Shown in pieces: positions 19,052 to 30,100 of a DNA stretch of 64,000 bases. Origin of the DNA: Thysanoteuthis rhombus (taxonomy: Eukaryota > Mollusca > Cephalopoda > Oegopsida > Thysanoteuthidae); assembly GCA_963457665.1 (NCBI GenBank), contig OY735228.1:1214352-1278351 (forward strand), given 5' to 3'. Both the position numbers and the translations under genes were made by a program. The notes below the pieces were generated by a model, which had not been told where the DNA came from, searched no databases, and saw only the letters and a list, made by a program, of their open reading frames with translations. The first letter of the stretch is position 1. Each line of letters begins with the position of its first letter.

Positions 19052-20891
19052 GTCAAGCACAGTAAGGTCAAATAAGATTAAGAGGGTGAGGTCTGAGTCT
19101 CAATTGATAAACATAGACGTTTTCTCTCCTTTTTGTCTTGTTCATATAAAATGTTCAAATTTTGGTGATCCTAACAATCACAACTTTGATTCCTGGCCAG
19201 AGGATAAAGTCATATCAAATAAAATAAGCAGCATTTGGTTTAGGGTATGTAATCTTAATAAAATAAATGGTGCCGACTTCAAATTTCATTTATTTAAATG
19301 ATATTTATTTTACTATAAATCAAATGTGACTTCTATCGTAATCGTTAGCAACAACAGTTAAAACATTACTAACAAATATTACTTATTTCATTAATATAAA
19401 TCCGAAAAAATCAAGTATGAATTATTTCATAATCTTCCTATGAGTCACACAAATTAAAAAACCTTGGATTAATAGAACATTTTTTTGACATGAAAGGAAA
19501 TGCACGTTCTCTCATCAAAGACTTTTATTTAAAAAAAAAAGTGCTGTTGTTTGCAATATGAGACATATTGTAATCCCATCCCTAAAAAGGGGTTCGATTT
19601 TCAGAGAAATTCCTCTTCCAGTGTCTAGATCTCATATTTATACGATCTGGCAATTGCTCCTCCTTGTAATCAAGTTTCTATTGAAGAATTGAAAGAGAAA
19701 AAAAAAAATTAAATAAAAAAGCACACAGAGAGCGCATACCACTGTCAATGCCGTAAAAACTGAATGAAAACAAAATATTAAAAAACAGGGGAGAGGACGC
19801 AATCCTTGCAATATGTACAAATATAGGGTTACTTCTCTTGAAATTTAAATTCAGTCGACTGTTTTTCACTTTTTTCTAAGCAGGATCATGAAATACCACT
19901 CAATCAAAAACAAATGTCTGGATCTGTGCCCAAATTTAAAAAAAAAATTCTTTATTCATTAGCCCATAATATACCCTTGCACAAAATTTCAGTGAAATTC
20001 ATTGAGAACTTTTGGAGATATCGCGTGAGCAAAAAGATGGAAAAGATAGACTTCGTTGGCGGACATAAATCAAATAAAAACAAAACATCGGTGACCTTGT
20101 TAATGTTTATGAAATGATCCTCAGTACTTTTATATGATTTCTTAACAGCTAAAGATTTAGACAAAGTTCATGAAGTGAAATGAAAATCCTATGAAAAGGT
20201 ACGACATTAACAGGGATCTTTCGTTTCATGTCGTTTAAAGGGTAAATCACCCCGACTTAGTGGAACAATCAACTAAAAATTTACGGATGGATGGAAAGCA
20301 ACTGGTCCAGCCCGACAATGACCGAAACCTACAAGGCACGTTGAATCGCTTTTTGCGAAGAGATTGTTTTTCGTCGAGTGTTTACTTACAAGTCGTTTGA
20401 TAATTTCATTTATTGGCTGGGACACAAATATCAACCGAAAACATTTTTTATTATCATCATCAATAAATTCATTTTCGTAATTCGTTTCGGAACTTAGTTT
20501 TAATTGCTGGACCAGTTGCTCTCAATGGTGTCCGTACGAGCACGAAGGACATGATTTGAATTGACGAATACAGATTCTGTAGCCCATTGTATGCTTTTCG
20601 TCCATTCGTAATTATTTTTGGTGGATTGTTTCACTGAATAGCAATGATACGTCCTTTTTAGCGACAGAAAAAAGAAAGATGACCAAAGGTACAATTACTC
20701 CCGAGAGGAATTCAACAGTGTAGCTCAGTTGTTTTTGCTTGGGCAGTGGGCACTGTGTCCCAACCATGCTCGCTGAACATGGATTTTTTCGACCCAGAGA
20801 GTTCTTTGTATAGCAGGTGCGTGACGTCAGCAAGAAAGAAGGCGGCAGGTGCTGCCAGATGGTTTCTTCCCACAGTGCGCCAACGGTGTAA
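19052..20891. other. Intergenic, no gene seen
   Basis: AT-rich DNA with many short open frames, none protein-like. The last 350 bp are less AT-rich and hold the CRE palindrome. Confidence 0.5.
20822..20829. promoter_or_regulatory. CRE palindrome TGACGTCA
   Basis: A perfect cAMP response element lies in a GC-richer stretch (about 20740-20890), 3.1 kb upstream of MAU2 and directly before a copy of repeat family E at 20892. No start site is visible nearby, so a promoter role is only possible. Confidence 0.3.
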
Positions 20892-21181
20892 CAAATTTAG
20901 ATGTTTTTCATCTAAATCTAGATATTTTTGGCTGCATCTAGATGTCAGGAATGTATTTAGATGATTTTTTCAATAAAATTCATTTTTCAAGTTATAGCTA
21001 TAAAATAAAGTATATTTTTAATTAAATAAGTGATATTTTGATAGAGTTAATGTTGATGATCAAATTTACATTTATTTTATTAATAATATGTGGTATATTT
21101 CCTTTATTTTAAATATATATCTAGATTATCTAGATGTTTCTGGGTGTTCTTAGATGATTTTGGATTCAATTTCAGATGTAA
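20892..21181. repeat. Dispersed repeat family E, copy 1
   Basis: It begins AATTTAGATGTTTTTCATCT, with AATCTAGAT next, and ends TAGATGTTTCTGGGTGTTCT then TTTCAGATGTAAA. The same two ends occur at 23374-23862. The TAGATG word recurs many times inside. The two copies share their ends but not their middle, as in internally deleted versions of a DNA transposon. Confidence 0.65.
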
Positions 21182-22599
21182 AAAATAAATAAATTGGTAT
21201 CATTACGCACCACACAAAGCAAAACTTTCTCTTGCTTCGTCCATAAACGTTTGGGATCATACAGTTGTTCTTGTTGGAAGATTTCCCATTAGTTTTTTTT
21301 TTATAGTTTTCAAATTTTTGTATCAGATACTTTAAGTTTAAAAGCCATGTTTTCTGTTCTCTAACTTAATGTTGAAAAACCTTGTATAAATGAAAACTGT
21401 AAGACCCCAAAAAAGGGTTCCGTTTACGTTTCGATTTTTTTAAAAAGTATTTATTTTCAAACAATAAACAAATATTTTATTTCATGTTAAGTTCAACCAC
21501 CTCATTTGAAAAGTAAAAACATATGGTCATTCGCCGGAGCTTCAACTTTTTACGTCGTGAGAGAGAAGAGAAATGGAATTATTTAAAAATCATTAAATAT
21601 ATTCCTTTTTTTCGGCTTAAAAAAAGTTTTTTTCTGTTTAGTGTTGAACAATAAATAACTTTCAAATACATTTGTCTTCAAAATCTATAAGACCATTTAT
21701 ATTTGATTCCATGATTTTTGCACGACTGTTGAGAACTTAATAATAATAATTTAAAAAAAACACCAACAACCTGATATTTGTTTAAACAATCTCTTCAAGC
21801 ATCTAGAAACAAACAGAAGAAAGAATTTGATAAAAAGTTACGCACGAGAAATCGTGTTCAGTAAGTCCAAGTTAGCAATAAAATGAGAAAACCCTAGATA
21901 TATGATTTCTTTTTAAAATTAGACTCTTGTGTGAAAAAGAATTTAAGTTTATCTTAGATATTTGTTTATAAATGTTTCATGAAACTACATTGTTTCACCC
22001 TAAATTCAACATAATATTGCTGGCTTCGAAATGATTATAATTCCTTGTTTTTTTAGGTCTTCGGGGGTAAATAACACTGACCAAAATAGACTATAAAAAA
22101 TGTGGGTCACTAGTGAGTGACCCAGGTCTCTTTCTTTATTCAAGTGATGAAATTCTTGGAGAATAAGATCAACTTGTGGTTAGTTGATGTCTCTCATTAT
22201 TTGAGCACGGTTATCTTTCTTTCTTGTTCTCCTTTTTTTTATGTTAATGCAATGTGTGTTTATATTTTCAACTTTGACGTCGCACACACCTTAGAAAAGC
22301 GATAACCAACCAAAAACAACGATTTTTCTAAGGTCAAGGAAGTTCTTCTATGATAATAAAACAACACACTTCATCACGTGGAGCTGGGAAAGAGACATAC
22401 TTACTACTACTACGCTACTACAAACAGCCTTGTTGTTAAACACGTTTTTAAAATCAATGTTATCATCATTGTTTATTATAGCAAGAAGGACTTAAGGGTG
22501 AAGTTTGATACTACATTAGAAACTCGATTACCAGCGTATCACGGCCTTTTTTTTCTCTGTTTTTAAAAATATCAATGAAAGGTAGTTTAATCTAATAGT

Positions 22600-23165
22600 A
22601 AGTGAAGGTTTTATTGGTAAATATTGCGAATGTGTTTTAGTGAAGAAAAGGGAGAGAGAGAAGGTGTAAAAAATATATTTTTATGAGTGATCAAACTATC
22701 TCCAAGTAGGATTTGAAAGAACGACCTTGTTTTTTTTCTATTTTTTAAAATGTAAATTTACATTATGAAAATGTATTTAATCGTTTTTTTTTCAATTCAA
22801 TTTTTTATCGGAAAAAAAATAATATAAACTGAACGTATTTTGATAAAATTAAATTTGAAAAAGAGGTGGGCATCAAAGTTGAGATATTTCCAAAAAGGAA
22901 TCGAACTAATTTCAAGTAGGGTTTGAACCCACTACTAGAGTATCCCCCGTTTTTTTTTTTCTTTCCAGATGACGAAAAGAGTTATCTGTAATCTTAAAAA
23001 TAAATTGTGATTTTTATTGGGAAAATAAAGCGAACGTGTTTTTATCAAATGAAGTAAAGAGAGAGGGAGGTACATCAAAATGCTCAAACTAGTTGCAAGT
23101 AGGAATTGAACTCACGACCCAACTAACCGACCTGACCTATATAACCAGGAACAATATTGTCACCA
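22600..23165 (-). repeat. Degenerate tandem repeat with tRNA-like boxes, three units
   Basis: The phrase CAAGTAGGNTTTGAAC-like recurs at 22703, 22913 and 23096 (spacing about 210 and 183), each preceded by GAACGTGTTTT-like and GAGAGAGAGG-like text. In reverse complement the phrase reads GTGGGTTCAAACCCTACTTG, a B box. So this is probably a tandem or nested run of a minus-strand tRNA-derived element. Confidence 0.5.
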
Positions 23166-23373
23166 GCCAATATTGATAAATAAAACTCGGTCGGCGGTAA
23201 ATATGTATTTTTTTTTTTACTAGGTTTCTAATTTTTTAGAATATGGTTCTGATTTCTACTTAATTCATTTAATAATTAAAAAAAATATTACTGTTGGCAA
23301 TTCTCTGGGAAAAGTAATTTTTTCTAGTCATTATTTTTTCTTGTGAGAAAATTGACATAGTCCGCAGCAGTTG

Positions 23374-23862
23374 CCAATTTAGATGTTTTTCATCTAAATC
23401 TAGATGTTTTTAGTTGCGTCTTGCTGTCAGAAATTACTATTAAGATGATTTTCAATAAAATAGGGGATATTTTTTATTTGATTTATAGTAATATTTTAAA
23501 TAATATAAGTAATATTTAAATAAGTTAGATTTTAACAATTCAAGTCACACCAGATTTTTTGATTACTAGTTAAAACCTGTGAAAAGAAATACGGATATAC
23601 TTGAATTTCTATGAGACGATTCGTAAAGGAAATGAAAATGATGATTTTGTTTCTGTTGAAGAGTTCATGGTTTGGAATTGTGGACAGAAGGTATTCTTAT
23701 CAGCAAAAGTTTTACCCCTAACTGGGAGGGTCCAGTGTTACGGACAGTGAACCATATTGTTCATTATTAGAGTAGATATGTAATACGTTTCCTGGGTTTT
23801 AGATATATATCTAGAGAATCTAGATGTTTCTGGATGTTTTTTGACTCCATTTCAGATGTAAA
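23374..23862. repeat. Dispersed repeat family E, copy 2, directly upstream of MAU2
   Basis: It shares both ends with the copy at 20892 and is about 200 bp longer inside. It ends 58 bp before the MAU2 start codon. The 10-mer GTCCGCAGCA occurs on both sides (23360-23369 and 23890-23899), which could be an insertion duplication, though it is not directly abutting the shared ends. Confidence 0.6.
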
Positions 23863-23917
23863 CTTGAAAAATAATTTTGGTAAGGACTGGTCCGCAGCAA
23901 AAAAGATTCCAACCACC

Positions 23918-23926
23918 AAGATGGCG
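23918..23926 (+). promoter_or_regulatory. YY1-type motif over the MAU2 start codon
   Basis: AAGATGGCG is a full match to the YY1 core and covers the ATG. In many animal housekeeping genes YY1 sites sit just downstream of the transcription start and overlap the first ATG. The 60 bases upstream are derived from, or next to, repeat family E. Confidence 0.45.
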
Positions 23927-24151
23927 TCCGTAGTCGATGCCGAACCCTGGTATGTTTCACTTTTGGGTCTTGCAGAAACATTTCGGACGTCCAATCCACC
24001 CAATATTCGGCTGTGTATTCACTGTCTACAGTCGATATTCAATTTTAACCCACCCCCTCGGATAGAGTCCAGGACTCATCTACAATTGGGAAACATTTTG
24101 TTGGCCCACACGAAAAACCTCGATCTCGCTCGATGGCATCTGGAAAAGGCG
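23921..24151 (+). CDS. MAU2: MAU2 exon 1
   Basis: The coding part has 77 codons, from [20 protein letters not shown] to LARWHLEKA, with donor GCG|GTAGGT. It matches human SWYLALLGFAEHFRTSSPPK through ARSHLEKA. An in-frame ATG exists upstream at 23834, but the residues before MASVV come from a dispersed repeat and do not resemble MAU2, so 23921 is chosen. Confidence 0.93.
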
Positions 24152-27100
24152 GTAGGTTCAAGTCTTTCGCTTTTCTATAAAAGTTTTTTCTCTTTCGGAC
24201 GATCTCTGTTCTCTACAAAAGATAAAAAATATCCTTAAAAATCGTTAAATAAATGTTTGAACTTCATAGATACGGGAAATAGAAGTAATTCCGATTAATA
24301 ATGTGTAAATTTTGAACGAATTTCGTTTGCCACGTACGTACAACAAACACAGATTATTATTGCTTTTGATTACAAAACGACTTGTTTTTCTTTTTTTCAG
24401 TGGGCCCTTTCTTCATCTGTATCCTTTTTCGGTCTATACACCGTCTATATTTATACATAATATATATATATATTCATAATATACAGACAATATTCATTCT
24501 AATACTTATTATTTATTATCTTTATTTTTATTTATTATATCTATCCTAAGTTTTTTGACAATTATTTGTTTAAAACGGTCCTGAAGTGTTTTTCCGTCTA
24601 GTTGTTTGGGTCCAATGATTTATATCTTCAGATGAGATATGAATATGATGTATAAATATTGTATGTTATTATTTATATCAGATGCCCCTTATTATTGAGT
24701 TGTTTGAAGTGGAAGTCGTTGCTATTAACTCGACAATTAAGGGCTGTTTTTTTTTATAAACCCCTTTTCAACTTTTTTGCTAAAATGTCTTCTCGATTGT
24801 GTTTAGTTTTGGGGCTTTCGATTATTTTTAAAATCCTTTTTTTTCGGTCTGAATTCAATCTATGTATCTAGATAAAGACTATTTATCTTATACCGACATT
24901 ATTCTTTCTGATATTATTTCTTCTTGCCTTCTTTTTTTATCATCACCACAACGTTTTTGTTAGTTCGATAATAATCTGTTAAAAACTCTTCCGTTATGGG
25001 TCCAAATCTGTCCTATGATGAGATATAAATAAAAATATTGCATGTAACGAATGTTGAAACCACTGATAATTGCCTGTTATAATAACTGAATCGCTTAAAG
25101 TATAAGTCATCGCCTCTACACTTAATAATTAAGAACTATTTTTATTTTAACCCTTTTTTAACTTGCTTAAAACTTCAAGAAGTCGTCATTAACATACCAA
25201 CTTTTGTTCAGACAATCCAATCTCGTCTTTGATGTTGACACCACGGTTTGGCCGATTCATTCTACGTCTTTCTTCAGGTTAATGTAATATCCGTAGAACT
25301 AAGATTGTCGTTACGGATATTGCATATTACACCTGCGTAAGGCTGTAGAATTAATCGACTGAAATGTGTCAACAACAAAGATGGGAAGAATTTAAGAGAT
25401 TAGATTGTCCGAATAAAAGTTGGTATCTCTTAAGTTTTTAACTTGTTGTTTCGTTAAACTGTCTTCCCAGTCAAATGTGTGGGGCCCTTCGATTATTTCT
25501 CCAGTTTTTTCCCCTTTTAGAAGTGAAATTAAAATAATTGTACCTGTTTAGTTATTCTTAGTTGTATTGCTATTTCAAGTTCGATCATTTTTCATTTCTA
25601 AAACGACTTTTTGACAGTTTTATTAGTTTTGATCCTTAAATCTAGTTTAGGGCAGAGAAGGGCGTTTCTTTTCGTTAATGAATATTTACATTTATTTTGA
25701 ATTTTGATTCTGGAAATAAATATTCAGATCAAATTTCACTTAGTCATAAAAACAAACAGAAACATTCAACTTAGTTTTTTGTTTTTGTATAAATTCCAAC
25801 TTTTTTCTTCCGGTCAATCTAAACCCTTCTTCACGTCTTTGATGTTACTCTGTTTCGGTGGATTCATTCTACGGTCTTCTTCTGATGTGATATATAATAT
25901 CTGCTTGGAAAGAGACTCTTCTACGGTCTCTTTCTCTGACGGTGCGATGACCTTTTTTTTCTTTTCTTTTTGCTTTTGAGAAAATTAATTAAAATCGAAG
26001 TTGGTTTATATTTTGGACTATTTTCATCATTTCCAAAATTCAAATGTTACAATATCGGCAAATTCTTATACATTGTTTTTTTTCCGGACTGTTGAATCCT
26101 CATCTTGGTTTTTTTTGTATTCACAACGTTTCGACCGCTGAATTCTCCGACCTTCAACAGTTCGGAGGAAAATCAACGTATGATGATGTTTAATTAATCT
26201 CAGAAATTCAGGCAGAAATCATTGGTCAACCATTTTTTTTTCTTCTTGAAGCTGAATTTAGGAAAAACGAAATCGAAGCGAAAGATTTGTTTGTGTTCAC
26301 TTCATTCTAGTCTCATTTTATTTCTTCTTACTTGTGCCTATTGATTTATTTATTTGTTAGTGTTTGCAAAAGTTTCCAACAGAAAACCGATTTCCCACTT
26401 TGAATTCAGTCTGGTTTTTAAAAAGGCGCTGGTAACTTTTGCACATTTTTTTTCTCTCCATGTTTTTATCATTTCAATTATTCGGGTTTTATGTGGGATC
26501 ATAATCGTAGGTCTAAAAATTTCAACACAACGACTTTTTTTTATCATTTCTTTCTTATCAGAAAAATAACCGCGAAGGAACATCTTAATTTTTTTCAAAA
26601 GAAGACGATTAAATTTGTTAATAGGTCGTTTAATTTGAATTCCGAAAGAATAGTTGCATATTTGAGAAATTGAAAAAAGAAATATTTGATAATTAAATTT
26701 TTGAAATAAAACCCTTTTAGGCTTGACCTGGTTTTCTAAAATTCCTGTCGTCTAAAAAACACTGCATTTTATTAGTCTTAATCATCAGTGAATTTTCGAC
26801 ACAAGTCAGCGAAAGTGGTTCCGATTGTAAAGTTTCGCACACTCTGTTAAAAAACGGTACACAAGTAAAAAGAAATAAGAGAATTCATGAAAGAAAGACA
26901 GAAGTAAATACATAAATCACATTGTTATTGCTTTGAATAATATTATTGTTTTACTTATGCGCCGTTTTTAACATCGAGTGCACGTGGATGTGGATTTTTT
27001 TTCCCCATCGGGATCACCGTCCTTATTAAGTCGATTTTTTATTTTTTACGTTCATTTCATTAATTATCGAAATTTTTAAATTTTCTTTTTTTTAATATGC

Positions 27101-30100
27101 TATCTTTGTTTTGAAGGGAAATTCTCGTCTCATGAAATATTTTCTAGCTTTAAACCACCCTTTTTTCTTAGGAGATAATTCAGATATTCACTCCAACATG
27201 AGGATTAGAAATTTTTCTCTTCAAATACTTTAGATTGAACATATAAACAAACTACAAAATCCTTGTTATTATGTTGTGTAACTATTTTTAGTTTGAAATT
27301 TGGAGGGAAAAAGTTTGAAATATTGAATTATTTATTAGTAGTATAGTACCAGTAAAAATTGACAGGATTATTCAACGTAGGGATTAGCACTTGCTGCTTT
27401 GAATCGGCTTATCGCTTTCCAGCCGACTGCCTAGGATCAAAGTGTAGTGGCTGTGCACTCTGCCTAGAATCATCTCCCCCAGCACTTCTGTTTAGGATTA
27501 TAGTATCTGTGCAGCCATTGAAAAGTGTTACACTGAACAAAATATATTTCAATTTAATATCGATAATTGCGTTTTGTGGATTAGACCACTTGATTTAAAA
27601 TGTTATTCGCTTTCAAGTTGGATAAGTTGATTTTTCACCTTATCTGTGCAATGTGGTTTTTTTCTGTTCTGAAAATGTTTACTTTGAAATGAATTTACCA
27701 CTTCGAACTGAGTCATCACTTGAACATTTGAAAATAAATTTTGGTTTATTAGGATATCAAGTTATTTTGATTATTGCTTAAATCAAGATTCTTCATGTAT
27801 CTGTTCGTTCTCGAATTACTTGGGTAAATAAATAAATAAGTCACTTTTTAAAAAATCGAAAGGAGTCGATCAAATAATTCGTACAGTATTTTATTGTTAC
27901 ATTTAGATTCTTTATATAAATGATTTTTAATTGTTAGAAAGATTAAAGAATAATGAAGACGTTACGTTTGTTTAGTAATACATCTATTAAGTGCGAAATA
28001 TTCAGGTTATACTAGCACACATCATATATCTAATTTTTGCACTCTAAACCTTGGACATTTGTGGTGCTGTAATATAATATTATACAACACCACCCCAGTT
28101 TCGTTTCCTTACATTGTTGTCTTTCAAGACGAATCATTTGTCCTTTCTTTCCTAGCATGATTGTAATTTATTGCCTGTTTTGAGTACCATATTAGAAGGA
28201 AAATAAGTCTGTTTATTTCTCTATTTCACTTTGTATTATCCCTTGTTTTGCTCTAGTAATTCCTCGTTCATTCATGCATTCTGTAGTTACCAGTAGTCTC
28301 CATAGCAACGGATCAATTCTTTCTCCTCTTCCTCCCTCTCTGATGGTTTCCCACCTCTCCCTTCTCCTCTGAGACTATAAATATAATATAAATAACAAAT
28401 CCTCTTCAAAACTCGACTTTCCTTCAGACCGTTTTACGATGGAAAATGTCGCCGTCGTTCCGTTTCGTTCAAGTTGTTCATTGCTTGAAACCAATTCTCC
28501 ACTTCTTGGCACATTTATTTTGTAGATCTTGTTTGGGGGGCGGGATTATCCTCCCTCAACATTTTCATTTAGTCCTTTAAGGTGAATGAGCTTCCTCTCT
28601 GGCCAACTTTATTGAAAAGTAATCTTATTATTCGTATATCTTCAGAAGAGAGGCTTTTTTCTTTTTATTGAGGCGTCCTCGACTCTGAGAGTCTTTGTTG
28701 GTCGGTCTAGGTCAGTCCTTGTATTGCTTCTCAGCTGTTTCGAGTCAGATTTACTTGAAACATTATAGGTGTCCCTTGATAAGATGCACTCAGGGTCATG
28801 TGATCTGGCAATAATGGTGTTTAAACTTCATAGAAGATGTTTCATTGAACTTTTGGTTCTTGTTATTGTTAGAAACGAAACAAACTAGACTTGATATGCA
28901 CAACAAGCGGGAAAATTGTCGTCGAAAAATGATTTAAGATCCACTTCAGTTAACCAAGTCGATAAAATTGGCCGTTATTCCTCGTAGTAAACCCTATCTG
29001 CCAATGAATGGTACAACAGTTTTTCAGCAGCAGCCAGCTGAAAGCTGGCACAAAAATCTGTCCATTTTTAGCATTAATTTACATTGTAGATAGACCCCCT
29101 CCCCAATTGGTGGTGGAGTTATTTGCCTAAGAACCTGTCTGGGGTCACACAGGTACACACAGAACATTTTATAGGGTTATGTTGTGTCGTTTCTGCAGTA
29201 AGCTGTAGATGACGGACATCAAGTGAATTATGATAAGATGCTTCCTATGTGAACAACCCTCTCGCTTCAGTATTGAACAAATATTTTCAACAACTATGAT
29301 GCCGTCTCTAAAAAATACTGATAAAAAAATTGTTCCTTCTTAAAATAGATTTATAAAATTTGGACATTTGTTTATTCTTTTCTCTTTCTTCAAAATACCT
29401 TCTTGTCATCTGATTAATGTTTATCTGCTTTCTATCAGTGAGATACCAAGAATATCTTTAGTTGCATTAACATCTATTGCAGTAGTCACTGACTGACAAA
29501 TCAACGTAGCAAATACCTCTCATCATCTCCACAAAGCATTCCCTCAATTCAAACCCGTATGAAATGTCTTGAATCCTGGATCTACACATGAGGCCATCTT
29601 GTGTTCAGTACATTTATATTTACCCACTGGCTGTTTTGCATTTAGTAAATGTACTTAACACTTTTTTTTTTTCTTTTTTCTTTTTTCCATTGCACTGAAC
29701 TGACAATTATCCCATTTGTGGTGGTGAATGGGTTGAAGGGATATATATCTGGGTGCAGAGTCAGTGTAATTTCTAGAATTCTTATCAAAACAAAACCTCA
29801 ATCCCAAATTTCGGTCATTCCATGTCAAGTGGACCAATTTAGGGGAAGCGCCCAACTTGACCATCTTTGATTTTGCTCTAACTTTGGTCAAAGGTCCCTT
29901 GAAATTTCAACTCAATGTTTTTACTCATTCAGTCATTATGGATCCAAGAACAAGGACTGCTTTATCTGGTGTGACAATAACCAAATTATTTCTTCCATCT
30001 TCATCTAGCCTCCATTCCATAGCAGCAACTTCTACTGCATTGAAAATTTGTTTTCGAGGTCGTCTTTTCATGTAGATTTTGAAAAGCTCTAGAAAACATT

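Larger units (their letters stand above)
24440..25910. repeat. Degenerate repeat array (family K) in MAU2 intron 2
   Basis: Blocks recur in order: GGGTCCAA-ATNT with ATGAGATATRAAT at about 24610 and 24999; AAGTCRTYGC with AATTAAGRRCT at about 24713 and 25103; GTCTTC with CTTTCGATTATTT at about 24785 and 25462. Spacing is about 390 bp, or about 680 bp where the palindrome at 25193 lies between. The array looks like diverged tandem copies with a nested insertion. Confidence 0.5.

Noticed and set aside
22378-22566. 62-codon plus-strand frame with TYYYYATTNSLVVK
   Set aside because: It is short and AT-driven with no known motif, splice context or neighbour support.
23834-23920. Upstream in-frame ATG as MAU2 start
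   Set aside because: The 29 extra residues come from repeat family E and nearby DNA and do not resemble MAU2. The ATG at 23921 gives the conserved N-terminus and a good context.
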